Shown here: positions 35,214 through 43,450 of the stretch, one piece after another | Numbering within the stretch: position 1 is the first letter of the stretch | Layout: the number at the start of each line of letters is the position of its first letter | Assembly: GCF_018881815.1 (NCBI RefSeq) | Contig: NZ_JACVPP010000001.1 | Location: 1,435,654 to 1,499,653 of the forward strand | Origin: Polynucleobacter sp. MWH-HuK1 | GTDB taxonomy: Bacteria > Pseudomonadota > Gammaproteobacteria > Burkholderiales > Burkholderiaceae | Length of the DNA: 64,000 nucleotides | Direction: 5' to 3' | The notes under the pieces: generated by a model | Seen by the model: only the letters and a program-made list of their open reading frames with translations | Told to the model about the DNA's origin: nothing | Databases searched by the model: none | Program-made: the position numbers and the translations under genes

Positions 35214-35600
35214 ATGACCAAAGCAATTCGATTTCATAAGACCGGCGCTCCGGATGTGCTCGTTCTTGAAGACATATCCATTCCAGCGCCAGGTCCAGGT
35301 GAGGTGCAAATTAAACAAGAGGCAATTGGAGTTAATTACATTGATATTTATCACCGTACAGGGGCGTATCCACTTCCACTGCCAAGTGGCATGGGGGTAG
35401 AAGGTTCTGGTGTGGTTACTGCAGTAGGGCCTGATGTAACTGCTTTCCAAGTTGGTGACCGTGTAGCATATGCCGGCGGCCCTCCTGCGGCTTATTCTGA
35501 AGAGCGCAATGTTCCGGCTGCCCGTACTCTAAAGATTCCAAAAGATATTTCGGCAGAAGTTGCTGCAAGTTTGATCTTTAAAGGTTTAACCGTTGAATAA
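35214..35600 (+). pseudogene. NADPH:quinone oxidoreductase, N-terminal remnant
   Basis: 128 residues that match the GroES-like N-terminal domain of QorA-type zeta-crystallin reductases: KAIRFHKTGAPDVLVLED, GVNYIDIYHRTGAYPLPLPSG (split motif), VGDRVAYAGG. The frame ends just after FKGLTVE, where a normal protein would continue into the NADPH-binding Rossmann domain for about 200 more residues. The GMC oxidoreductase begins 13 bases later. This looks like a deletion that joined the two genes. A non-functional fragment is the likeliest reading. Confidence 0.8.
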
Positions 35601-35613
35601 TAAGGGGAATGCT

Positions 35614-37260
35614 TTGCCTCGCGATATTGGTACATTTGATTACGTAATTGTTGGTGGTGGAACTGCTGGATGCCTTATGGCAAATAGATTATCTGCAGAT
35701 CCTAAAATCAAAGTTTTACTTCTAGAGGCAGGCAAGAACGACAACTACATCTGGATTCATATTCCAGTTGGTTACTTATATTGCATTGATAACCCAAGAG
35801 CAGATTGGCGCTTTAAGACGGCTGCTGAAAAAGGTTTAAACGGTAGATCACTCCTATATCCACGCGGTCGCGTTCTAGGTGGTTGCTCTTCGATTAACGG
35901 CATGATCTATATGCGTGGTCAAGCGGGCGATTATGAGTCTTGGGTACAGGCGACGGGGGATGATGCTTGGTCTTGGGAAAATGCGCTCAAGCGTTACATG
36001 TCATTCGAGGATTATCACAGCGCTGCCAATCAATGGCACAGCAAGGGCGGCGAATGGACTGTATCCAAGCAGCGTTTGCGTTGGCCGATCATGGATCGTT
36101 TCAAGGATGCCGCGGTGCAGGCAGGCATACCAGCGTCTGACGACTTCAATCGTGGCGATAACTTTGGTGTTGGTTACTTCGATGTGAGCCAGCGCGCTGG
36201 TTGGCGTTTAAATACTTCTAAAGCCTTTTTAAGAGACGCTGCAAAGCGCAGTAATCTCACTGTATTGACTGAGGCGGTAGTGAATAAATTGAAAATTGAT
36301 CCCGCAACTAAAAATTGTTACGGCGTCCAATATATTAAGAATGGTCAAACATCTGAAGTCTTGTGCAATATTGATCATGGTGGCGAGGTATTGCTCTGTG
36401 CTGGCGCCATTGGCAGCGTACAAATATTGGAGCGCTCAGGCATTGGTTCTGCAGCACATCTCAAACAATTGGGTATCCCAGTGATTGCCGATCTACCAGG
36501 TGTAGGTGAGAATCTGCAAGACCATTTACAGCTTCGTATGGTTTACAAAGTAAGCGGTATTAAAACCTTGAACACCAAAGCCAACACGCTCTGGGGCAAG
36601 ATGATGATTGGCTTGGAATATGTACTCAAGCGCTCTGGACCGATGTCGATGGCGCCTTCACAGCTCGGCGCATTTGCTTATAGCTCGCCCGAGCAAAAGA
36701 GTGCGAATGTGGAATATCACGTTCAACCATTGTCTTTGGAAAAGTTTGGTGAGGACTTGCATTCGTTTAATGCATTTACTGCGAGTGTTTGCAATTTACG
36801 TCCCACTTCACGCGGTAGTGTGCACATTAATTCAATTGACCCAGAAGCGCCACCAGTCATTAGTCCTAATTATTTGTCGACAGATGAAGATCGCAAAGTA
36901 GCAGCAGAGTCTTTGCGCTTAACTCGCAAGATTGTTGAGCAAGCAGCACTTGCTCCTTTTGCTCCAGAGGAATACAAACCAGGCAAGCAATATCAAACCG
37001 ATGAAGAGTTGGTAAAGGCAGCCGGGGATATTGGAACCACGATCTTTCATCCGGTGGGCACTTGCAAGATGGGGCGCGCAGATGATCCGATGGCTGTACT
37101 TGACCCTCAATTACGTGTGAGAGGCATTCATCATCTACGTGTTGTCGATGCTTCAGCGATGCCGACGATTACTTCGGGTAACACTGCCGCACCAACCATG
37201 ATGATTGCGGAAAGAGCTGCCGAAATGATTCTGAATGACTTTAAAAATGGTTATCAATAA
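35614..37260 (+). CDS. GMC-family FAD oxidoreductase (choline dehydrogenase-like)
   Basis: 548 residues from TTG at 35614, chosen because AAGGGG lies 6 bases before it and family members start MPRDIGTFDY. FAD-binding VIVGGGTAGCLMANRL opens the protein; PRGRVLGGCSSINGMIYMRG is the GMC signature 1 and GAIGSVQILERSGIG signature 2. Catalytic His lies in FHPVGTCKMG and Asn in TSGNTAAPTMM near the C-terminus. It oxidises an alcohol; the substrate is unknown. The truncated quinone oxidoreductase is directly upstream, and a YciI gene follows after 14 bases. Confidence 0.9.
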   Translation: MPRDIGTFDYVIVGGGTAGCLMANRLSADPKIKVLLLEAGKNDNYIWIHIPVGYLYCIDNPRADWRFKTAAEKGLNGRSLLYPRGRVLGGCSSINGMIYMRGQAGDYESWVQATGDDAWSWENALKRYMSFEDYHSAANQWHSKGGEWTVSKQRLRWPIMDRFKDAAVQAGIPASDDFNRGDNFGVGYFDVSQRAGWRLNTSKAFLRDAAKRSNLTVLTEAVVNKLKIDPATKNCYGVQYIKNGQTSEVLCNIDHGGEVLLCAGAIGSVQILERSGIGSAAHLKQLGIPVIADLPGVGENLQDHLQLRMVYKVSGIKTLNTKANTLWGKMMIGLEYVLKRSGPMSMAPSQLGAFAYSSPEQKSANVEYHVQPLSLEKFGEDLHSFNAFTASVCNLRPTSRGSVHINSIDPEAPPVISPNYLSTDEDRKVAAESLRLTRKIVEQAALAPFAPEEYKPGKQYQTDEELVKAAGDIGTTIFHPVGTCKMGRADDPMAVLDPQLRVRGIHHLRVVDASAMPTITSGNTAAPTMMIAERAAEMILNDFKNGYQ

Positions 37261-37274
37261 TTGAAAGGACATAA

Positions 37275-37559
37275 ATGTTATTTTCTCTATATTGCTTAGA
37301 TTACCCAGATGGTTATCCATTAAGAATGGCTAACTATGATGCGCATCGTACGTATTTGGCAAATTCCCCGGTGAAGGTTGTTATGTCAGGCCCGCTTGAA
37401 TCTGACGATGGCGAAAAAAGGATTGGTAGTTTACTAATTATTGAGGCTGAGAACTTGGATCAAGCCACTGCCTTTAGTAATGCAGATCCATTTCGCATGA
37501 ATGGTGTTTTTGAAAGCGTAGAAATTAGACGGTTTGTAAAGGCTATCGATAATCGTTAA
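37275..37559 (+). CDS. YciI-like protein
   Basis: 94 residues with the YCII fold: RTYLANSPVKVVMSGPLESDDG (His/Asp pair region) and SNADPFRMNGVFESVEIRRF. YciI-like proteins are small dimeric enzymes or enzyme add-ons with a His-Asp pair. AAAGGA precedes the ATG. It follows the GMC gene and probably shares its transcript. It overlaps the convergent LysR gene by four bases at the stop codons. Confidence 0.85.
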   Translation: MLFSLYCLDYPDGYPLRMANYDAHRTYLANSPVKVVMSGPLESDDGEKRIGSLLIIEAENLDQATAFSNADPFRMNGVFESVEIRRFVKAIDNR

Positions 37560-38473
37560 TTGGGAATTTTTAGGAATAAAGATTCGTTCTTTTCAATCTC
37601 TGAGGCAATAAAATCTGCAACCGCTCTAATGTGCTGCGCATTCCTATGATCTTCGTGAATATTCATATAAAAGGAGCGGTTGATTGACAGTTGATCGGGA
37701 AGAACTGCCACTAGATCAGGAAAGCTTTCGGCTAGAAATGACGGAAGAATGCACAGGCCAACTCCGCCTAAGGCTGCAAAAACCTGAGTCATCAGATTTG
37801 TGCTGCTCAGATGGGGAATTAGATCAGTGCCTGCCATGTCCAAGTAATTCAATTCAGGAAAGAAAATGAATTCTTCTACATACCCAATGAAAGGATGTTT
37901 TGATACATCATTTTTGCTCATGATCTTGGCGGCAGTTTTTAAATATTCTTTAGAGCCATAAACAAATAATTTGTAATCAGTCAGCCTTCTGGATACTACC
38001 CGTGCGTAATCTGGTCTCGAGAATCCAATATAAATGTCAGCCTCTCGTTTTGTTAGGCTATAAATTCTGGTGGATGAAATGATTTCTACATGCAAATTTG
38101 GGTATTCTGCGGAAAGCATTTTCAAACGAGGTGCAATGAAGACGGTACATAAACCATCGGGTGATCCAAGGCGAACAGTGCCACTTATGTCCTGTTTTCG
38201 GGTGGTTGTTACATCCTCTGCGGTTAGGAGTGCGCTCTCTACGGTTTCGGCAATGTTCAGAATTTTTTCGCCAGCCGGCGTTAAATCATATCCGCTATTA
38301 CTTTTTAAAAATAACCGCGTTTTTAGCCTTTCCTCGAGCGCTCTAATATGTCTTGCAACAGTTGTGTGTTCAGTGCCCAATTGTTCGCCCGCGCCCGAGA
38401 GAGTTTTGGCTCTGACGACTGCTAAAAAATACCGAAGATCGTCCCAGTTTTGGACTGTTTTTTTGGCGTTCAT
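37556..38473 (-). CDS. LysR-family transcriptional regulator
   Basis: 305 residues. N-terminal HTH (~10-68: WDDLRYFLAVVRAKTLSGAG, TTVARHIRALEERL) and a LysR substrate-binding domain (~95-295: GTVRLGSPDGLCTVFIAPRL). It is divergent from the nitroreductase gene at 38588 with 114 bases between starts, where a perfect inverted repeat lies. The usual logic is that it controls that gene and itself. Effector unknown. Confidence 0.92.
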   Translation of the reverse strand: MNAKKTVQNWDDLRYFLAVVRAKTLSGAGEQLGTEHTTVARHIRALEERLKTRLFLKSNSGYDLTPAGEKILNIAETVESALLTAEDVTTTRKQDISGTVRLGSPDGLCTVFIAPRLKMLSAEYPNLHVEIISSTRIYSLTKREADIYIGFSRPDYARVVSRRLTDYKLFVYGSKEYLKTAAKIMSKNDVSKHPFIGYVEEFIFFPELNYLDMAGTDLIPHLSSTNLMTQVFAALGGVGLCILPSFLAESFPDLVAVLPDQLSINRSFYMNIHEDHRNAQHIRAVADFIASEIEKNESLFLKIPN

Positions 38474-38548
38474 TTATCGAAGATTGTCGTTTATAAAAGT
38501 TTGTATACCAGTTTAACCTTTAGTAATTTATATTTTTATGAAACTTAA

Positions 38549-38564
38549 TCAGTATTAGTACTGA
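38549..38564. promoter_or_regulatory. Inverted repeat in LysR/nitroreductase intergenic region
   Basis: TCAGTA-TTAG-TACTGA, perfect 6-bp arms, 24 bases before the nitroreductase start. Size and position suit a LysR-type activation site. Confidence 0.45.
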
Positions 38565-38587
38565 GAATTTGGTCATAAGTGAGAAAA

Positions 38588-39277
38588 ATGAATACAGTGG
38601 CTGAGGCAATAACATCACGCATGTCAGTGCGCGCATTTACAAAAGAGAATGTTTCAAAAGAAGTTATTCTTAAGTTACTTAATATCTCAGCACGCGCACC
38701 TTCTGGCACCAATACTCAACCTTGGAAAGTCTATGTGGTAGAGGGGGCTCCCCTCAGAGATCTATGTGAGAAAGTATGTGCTGCATATGACAGCATTGCC
38801 GCCAATCCAGAGCTAGCTAAAGAGTATCAGCCAGCCTATGAGTATTACCCTGCGAAATGGTTCAGTCCTTACATCGATAGACGTCGTGAAAATGGTTGGG
38901 GTTTATATGGGCTGCTAGGAATTACTAAGGGCGATAAAGACAAGATGCATGCACAGCATCGCAAAAACTTTGAAGCATTTGGCGCTCCCGTATGTTTATT
39001 TTTCACAATCGACAAGGAGCTTGGTAGAGGCTCAATGCTTGACTATGGAATGTTCTTGCAAAACATCATGGTCGCCGCAAGAGGTGAGGGTTTGGATACT
39101 TGCCCGCAGGCAGCTTGGAATGATTACGCAAAGATCATCTTGCCCGCTATTGGTGCCCAAGAGAATGAGATGCTGGTGTGCGGTATGGCACTAGGGTATG
39201 CCGATAAAGCCGACATTGTGAACACCTTTATTACCCCTAGAGTGAATGCTGAGGACTTTACTACCTGGGTAAAGTAG
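38588..39277 (+). CDS. Nitroreductase family protein
   Basis: 229 residues from the ATG at 38588. FMN-binding SRMSVRAF, ARAPSGTNTQPWKVYVV (~33-50), GMFLQNIMVAARGEG and MALGYAD are nitroreductase blocks. The long central insertion (EYYPAKWFSPYIDRRR … GLLGITKGD) is typical of the NfnB/PnbA-like group that acts on nitroaromatics or quinones. It is paired divergently with a LysR regulator, as many such genes are, and closed by a strong terminator at 39303-39327. Confidence 0.9.
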   Translation: MNTVAEAITSRMSVRAFTKENVSKEVILKLLNISARAPSGTNTQPWKVYVVEGAPLRDLCEKVCAAYDSIAANPELAKEYQPAYEYYPAKWFSPYIDRRRENGWGLYGLLGITKGDKDKMHAQHRKNFEAFGAPVCLFFTIDKELGRGSMLDYGMFLQNIMVAARGEGLDTCPQAAWNDYAKIILPAIGAQENEMLVCGMALGYADKADIVNTFITPRVNAEDFTTWVK

Positions 39278-39302
39278 CAAAACTAGGGTCTCCTGACTTT
39301 AC

Positions 39303-39327
39303 GCCGCCTTTGGGCGGCTTTTTTTAT
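39303..39327 (+). terminator. Terminator after nitroreductase gene
   Basis: GCCGCC / GGCGGC arms, 4-base loop, T7 tail. It abuts the 3' end of the first gene of the accessory element. Confidence 0.9.
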
Positions 39328-39686
39328 TAACCCGAATAAACAACTGTCCTATTTTTATCCGCAACTCTAACCACTAGAGCCCCAGACTTTTTCTTTCTAA
39401 GCGCTGATGCTAGTGCGTCGTTGAAGTTACCGTAAGTACCGGCAACCATCCACGATGTATATGGGTTATTCATTTTGTAGATAGTCTTATAGCTTTGAGA
39501 TTTCTTGCTATGGCTGCTTTCTACTTTTGCTAGATCTTGCTGCCCAGCTTGAATCTTCTGTCTAGCTCGTTCAGCTTTAACTGCTGATTGGGCTCGTTTA
39601 ACTTGATCTTTAAGGTTTTTAATTCGTGCTTGACCGGGGGTTAAGGGTTTTTGAGCTTTAAGATTTTGAAATTCATAAAATCGCAT
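39327..39686 (-). CDS. Hypothetical accessory protein with coiled-coil and basic N-terminus
   Basis: 119 residues from the ATG at 39686. PLTPGQARIKNLKDQVKR and following residues form a strongly basic helical or coiled-coil region (to ~60). The C-terminal part (YTSWMVAGTYGNFNDALASA then GALVVRVADKNR) is reminiscent of a short alpha/beta domain. No family assigned with confidence; similar basic QARIKxLKDQ openings occur in phage-borne proteins as far as I recall. Last gene of the minus-strand set of the element. Confidence 0.55.
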   Translation of the reverse strand: MRFYEFQNLKAQKPLTPGQARIKNLKDQVKRAQSAVKAERARQKIQAGQQDLAKVESSHSKKSQSYKTIYKMNNPYTSWMVAGTYGNFNDALASALRKKKSGALVVRVADKNRTVVYSG

Positions 39687-39708
39687 CAAGTATTTAGCGA
39701 TTCAGCTT

Positions 39709-40074
39709 TTAATACTCACTGGGTAGCATGATGATCCAGCGCTCTTCACCCCAGCAGGCGTAAAGCCGTATGCTATCTAGCGGAAAGTCCGTGTAACGTA
39801 TGTTTTGTTTGGCAAGTACGTTACCATTGCCATCATCAATGACTAGCTCAGCACCTTGTTTGACTTTAACCAGCTTACAACCCGCAAAAGTCTCTTTCTT
39901 GGATAAGTGCAATACATGGCTAGCGATTGCATCCATAAGCCAATAACAGCCCACAGTTTCAGCCAAGTACTTGGTGCCATCGGTTAACAAGACTTTGGGC
40001 CATAAGGGGTAGTAATACTCGGTACCCGTAAATTGATCCAATTGATTCAAAAGCTGGTGTTTTGTCATATTCAT
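39709..40074 (-). CDS. DUF6876-like protein
   Basis: 121 residues: LLNQLDQFTGTEYYYPLWPKVLLTDGTKYLAE (split here: FTGTEYYYPLWPK), then AETVGCYWLMDAIASH and a closing CWGEERWIIMLPSEY. This resembles the DUF6876 family, found widely on plasmids and integrative elements, role unknown. The minus-strand promoter carries a 21-bp motif (40100-40120) shared with the unknown 407-residue gene. Confidence 0.75.
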   Translation of the reverse strand: MNMTKHQLLNQLDQFTGTEYYYPLWPKVLLTDGTKYLAETVGCYWLMDAIASHVLHLSKKETFAGCKLVKVKQGAELVIDDGNGNVLAKQNIRYTDFPLDSIRLYACWGEERWIIMLPSEY

Positions 40075-40099
40075 TTTTGCTATGCCTTATCGGTAAAAA

Positions 40100-40120
40100 A
40101 GTATTCCTTGCGGTAATACT
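40100..40120. promoter_or_regulatory. Shared operator-like motif, copy 1
   Basis: AGTATT-N9-AATACT, preceded by A6. Nearly identical to 42576-42596 (AAAAGTATTCCTT… and …GTAATACTT in both). Lies 26 bases upstream of the DUF6876-like gene. Confidence 0.6.
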
Positions 40121-40187
40121 TAGAAACAAGGCAAAACCATACGATTTTGACTCGTTTGATGTATTTAATGGTTTCGATTTGCGTCAC

Positions 40188-40649
40188 TTATTTGGCAAAG
40201 TTCGCCTTGAGTGCACCACTAGCCTTATCAATAGACGCATCTAGGCTGCCTTTAGCCACGGCATCTTTAATCAGTGCCAGGGTAGTTAGTAGTTCTGCAA
40301 AGTCTTTGACTGCAATCGTGGATCTGCCTGGCTTAATTTCTAGTTGCTTAGCACCATACCGGATACAAAAGCACAGCTGTCCATCAATATCTTGAAACCA
40401 CCAGGGCTTTAGGCGCTTATTCACTTCAATACGCCGGCTATTGCCTTCTAGGTCCTTTACCGTCTTGTGCTTTTTGATGGAAAAAGTAGTGTTTTCTAGT
40501 TTGGCTTTCAGCAACTGTTCTTGCTCCCATAGCTTTGCCAGTAATTTGTTGCGCCGTACAACGATAGGGGGCTGATGAATGGGTTTGGTGGATATGACTA
40601 GATTCAGGATATCTAGGTCTGATGCTGTTGTGCTCTTTGTAGTTGCCAT
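40188..40649 (-). CDS. DUF6641-like protein
   Basis: 153 residues from the ATG at 40649 (GGAG 7 bases upstream). PPIVVRRNKLLAKLWEQEQLL, NKRLKPWWFQDIDGQLCFCIRYGAKQLEI and a C-terminal Ala/Lys helix match the pattern I associate with DUF6641 proteins of proteobacterial integrative elements. Function unknown; the basic helical N-terminus suggests nucleic acid contact (inference). Same strand and direction as the DUF6876-like gene. Confidence 0.65.
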   Translation of the reverse strand: MATTKSTTASDLDILNLVISTKPIHQPPIVVRRNKLLAKLWEQEQLLKAKLENTTFSIKKHKTVKDLEGNSRRIEVNKRLKPWWFQDIDGQLCFCIRYGAKQLEIKPGRSTIAVKDFAELLTTLALIKDAVAKGSLDASIDKASGALKANFAK

Positions 40650-40739
40650 GCTTTCTCCATAAATTAAGTGGGCAACACAACAATATGGCCAGAAAACCCA
40701 TCTGGACAACCAAAAAAGGCTGGTTTTTTAGGCTTTGAA

Positions 40740-41275
40740 CAGGATCAAAATAATTTTCAGGTTTTATCTGTTCAGACTAAATAAATTCATAGAAAGATGT
40801 AAAAACAGTAAGGTAAAGGTTGGCACGCCGAAGGTAATAGTGCTGCGAAACCCGTTCTGATGTGTGACGGTACGCAATTCAGATCACTTGCTATCTGGCC
40901 TCATTGCACTACCCAAGACTCTGTTTTGGATGCTTTAAACGACGCCTCAGTGTGGCAGTACCGTTTGCGATGTTGTATGAGTTGGTAGCGTAGAAATACG
41001 TGAATGTAGGCATATATCTATATAGGCTGAAAGTGAGTGGGAAAGCCAATGAAACAAACCCACAAGCTAGTTTGCAAGGGTTCCCTGATATAGACCGCAA
41101 ATTAGCTGCGTATGACGACACGTAATAGGAGATAGCAAAACCTGCCTTTCTTGCATTAGCAAGTTGTGTGTATATCAGTTGAAAACCTCAGTGAAAGAGG
41201 CTTGCATGAGTTAAGCCCTTTATCAGGGCTTGGCTTGTGCTTCCTAGTGAAAGAGAATATTCATTAATTCAAAAA
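40740..41275 (+). ncRNA. Candidate structured non-coding RNA
   Basis: No acceptable gene in ~600 bases, but closely packed hairpins read best on the plus strand: TGCG/CGCA enclosing CCGT/ACGG (40844-40876), CAGAT/ATCTG (40880-40897), CGTA-GAAA-TACG (40989-41000), GTGGG/CCCAC (41037-41063), CTTGC-ATTA-GCAAG (41150-41163), CCTC/GAGG (41186-41200) and AAGCCCT-TTATC-AGGGCTT (41213-41231). One is a GNRA tetraloop. The string GTGAAAGAG occurs twice. No match to RNase P, tmRNA or group II intron domain V is seen. An origin or oriT is the alternative. Confidence 0.3.
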
Positions 41276-41326
41276 AGAAAAAATGTGCCAAGCGATAGCG
41301 AAGGCACAAGCGAGCTTTAGCTCGCT
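41271..41326 (-). terminator. Terminator for the 407-residue gene (minus strand)
   Basis: On the minus strand: a hairpin AGCGAGC/GCTCGCT (41326-41309), then TGTGCC/GGCACA with a 13-base loop (41308-41284) followed by a long T-rich run (41283-41271). Confidence 0.75.
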
Positions 41327-41347
41327 CTATACATAATTAACTAAATC

Positions 41348-42571
41348 TCACTTACGAGCTTTATTCCTCAATTTCTGAATTTTTCTTCTCGTAGCCTCAA
41401 AAGCCATTTGATCATCAGCAATAGCCGCTTGTTGACTATCTGCCCAACGATCAGCGGATTTGTATGCAGTACCTAATTCTCGTTCCATGAGGTAATTGGT
41501 GAGATCATTTGCCCATACTTGCTCTGTTTTCTGTTTAATTTCCTCTTCAATCTGATCTATTTGAGGAACGAGAAATCTAGCTAAACGTTCAATCATGTCA
41601 TGGACCACATCTATATCAGGAGGTATAAAGTGCAGGGCTGAAATTTCAGCTAATGGCACTCTTGAGGCAGCGGGATTATTAGGATTAAATTCAATGTCTC
41701 GATTAAATTTGCGTACACCACGACAAATCACAATAATGAGATTGTCGGGAAGATGCACTTGCTTGGCTGCAAGTAACTCTGGATAGTCGAAATGCCCTAA
41801 GGGCCATTGTTCTTGTATATCAAAATACCGAAGTAGTGCAATTCTTGCACGTTTGAGCCTCTCTTGGTTGTCTGATGTGGCTGACTTACGGGCTAAAGCC
41901 AATATACGGGTTTGGGTAGTTGATGTGTACCACTTAATGAAGTCCTTTTTTGCCACTCCAATTTCTAAAGCATAGCGTAGTACAGTCCCATATTCGCTAA
42001 TTTGTTTGGTAGATTTGTTGGAGAATATAAAGCGTACTAGCAAGCTTTCATCGGGCGTATTACTTTGAATTGGCTCCATTTTGACTTTGTAATAATCTCG
42101 CAAAATGCTATAGAACTCGTAGGGCTCTCTATTGCTTTCGATGTATTCATACATTCCATAGCAATCACGTAATGCTTCATATAGCTTGGTTGTTTCGCGT
42201 TTAGAAATTTTGTCTAGGCGATTACGAATCGTCTCAGCTTGCTTGATTAGGCGATGGTGTTGCTTATCTCGTTCGGCAATGCGGGCTTGAAAAATATCAT
42301 GCTCAGAATCACGTTTAATCGGAGTCTGTATTTTAGTTTTTTTAACAGGGACCACTTTAATTGTTTTGACAGGAGTGTTGCGATTTTTAACAGCATTTAC
42401 TTGGGTTGCGACGCTATTGTGTTTGGCAATTACTGTGCTGCGTCTCTTGATACTCTCTGCTAGCTTTTCTACTTTGGATTTGGCTGCTTCTTGGCGTTCT
42501 AGTTCAAGGCGTTTTTGAGCTGCTTGGCTAAGGATTTTTTGCTGCTGTTTTTTGGTGTTTTTAGTGGGCAT
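41348..42571 (-). CDS. Large hypothetical accessory protein
   Basis: 407 residues. The first ~95 are very rich in Lys/Gln/Arg (KNTKKQQQKILSQAAQKR, KTIKVVPVKKTKIQTP), likely disordered and nucleic-acid-binding. A helical region follows (~95-230) with YEALRDCYGMYEYIES, then a mixed domain with RRALLR-like helices and PLGHFDYPELLAAKQ. It ends in a coiled coil (~330-407). No known family. Its Shine-Dalgarno (AAGGAA) lies inside the operator-like motif 42576-42596, so a bound regulator could also block translation initiation regions. Confidence 0.6.
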   Translation of the reverse strand: MPTKNTKKQQQKILSQAAQKRLELERQEAAKSKVEKLAESIKRRSTVIAKHNSVATQVNAVKNRNTPVKTIKVVPVKKTKIQTPIKRDSEHDIFQARIAERDKQHHRLIKQAETIRNRLDKISKRETTKLYEALRDCYGMYEYIESNREPYEFYSILRDYYKVKMEPIQSNTPDESLLVRFIFSNKSTKQISEYGTVLRYALEIGVAKKDFIKWYTSTTQTRILALARKSATSDNQERLKRARIALLRYFDIQEQWPLGHFDYPELLAAKQVHLPDNLIIVICRGVRKFNRDIEFNPNNPAASRVPLAEISALHFIPPDIDVVHDMIERLARFLVPQIDQIEEEIKQKTEQVWANDLTNYLMERELGTAYKSADRWADSQQAAIADDQMAFEATRRKIQKLRNKARK

Positions 42572-42575
42572 AAAA

Positions 42576-42596
42576 AGTATTCCTTAGCGTAATACT
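42576..42596. promoter_or_regulatory. Shared operator-like motif, copy 2
   Basis: AGTATT-N9-AATACT directly upstream of the 407-residue gene (start 5 bases away). See copy at 40100-40120; the 25-bp context differs at only a few central and edge bases. Confidence 0.6.
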
Positions 42597-42699
42597 TGTA
42601 AATCTTAGCAGTAGTGCTTGATATCCAATAAATGCCATAAATTGCCTATAAATCGTGGCAGATCCGCCACAGAAATACCTAAAAATCACTGGTTTTTGT

Positions 42700-42731
42700 A
42701 CTCAACACAAAATAGCTGGAATGTGTTGAGT
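42700..42731. repeat. 10-bp perfect inverted repeat upstream of the recombinase
   Basis: ACTCAACACA (42700-42709) and TGTGTTGAGT (42722-42731), 12-base spacer. It lies in a 312-base gap that also holds a GTGGC/GCCAC hairpin near 42655-42671 and two AATTTCGGT repeats (~42773 and ~42814). A recombinase core site or operator is possible. Confidence 0.5.
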
Positions 42732-42883
42732 GCTTGTAACCACTTGAAAATCAAGCGGTAATTTCTCAGTAAATTTCGGTTGAAAAACCCATCAATCTGA
42801 GTGTATTTGTGGCCAATTTCGGTAGGAATTTGGCAAATCTGACTACAAAATATAAGTACATATAAGGCTTATTTGGAGGGTAT

Positions 42884-43450
42884 ATGGCACAAGCAAGAAC
42901 ACTAAATGATGATGATTTAGAAAAGGCATTGAACTACGCAGCAAGGACTAAAGCAGGGCTGCGTAATCGCGCAATATTGCTGTTAACGCACTTAGCGGGT
43001 ATGCGCATAGGAGAGGTCGCTAGTGTGCGCTACTGCGACGTTTTAAGCAGCGATAACCAGGTTTTAAGTGAAATCCACTTAGCTGCTAACCAAACCAAGG
43101 GCAGCAAAAGTAGGGTGGTTTTATTGTCCGAGCGTATGCAAGCCGAGCTTGCCCATTACATTGCTGCACATCCACCAAGAGATCTTACAAAACCATTATT
43201 CCCCACCCAAAGATCATCGGGATTTACGCCAAATACCTTAACTCACGTAATAAATGGTTTATATAGACAGGCGGGACTCAATGGTGCAACCACTCACAGT
43301 GGTAGACGGGGCTTTTTATCAAAACTTAGCGAGAAAGGGGTATCTGTCAGGGTGATGATGCAGCTAGCTGGGCACAGTCAGATGTCGACAACCCAAAGAT
43401 ATATCGATACCCGTCCCGATATGTTGCGTAATGCGGTAGAGCTTATTTAG
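42884..43450 (+). CDS. Minimal tyrosine recombinase (catalytic domain only)
   Basis: 188 residues. All catalytic positions are present: Arg41 (AGMRIGEVAS), Lys72/Lys75 (TKGSKSR), His138 and Arg141 (HSGRR), His164 (GHSQ) and nucleophile Tyr173 (RYID). There is no arm-binding or full core-binding N-terminal domain; only ~10 residues precede the catalytic fold. Strong GGAGGG before the ATG. Small recombinases of this type act in element excision, resolution or DNA inversion. It overlaps the convergent 299-residue gene by 8 bases. Confidence 0.88.
   Translation: MAQARTLNDDDLEKALNYAARTKAGLRNRAILLLTHLAGMRIGEVASVRYCDVLSSDNQVLSEIHLAANQTKGSKSRVVLLSERMQAELAHYIAAHPPRDLTKPLFPTQRSSGFTPNTLTHVINGLYRQAGLNGATTHSGRRGFLSKLSEKGVSVRVMMQLAGHSQMSTTQRYIDTRPDMLRNAVELI

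Noticed and set aside
40909-41121. Minus-strand frame of 70 codons inside the hairpin-rich region
   Set aside because: Low-complexity membrane-like composition without ribosome site; the hairpins and lack of family resemblance favour non-coding DNA.
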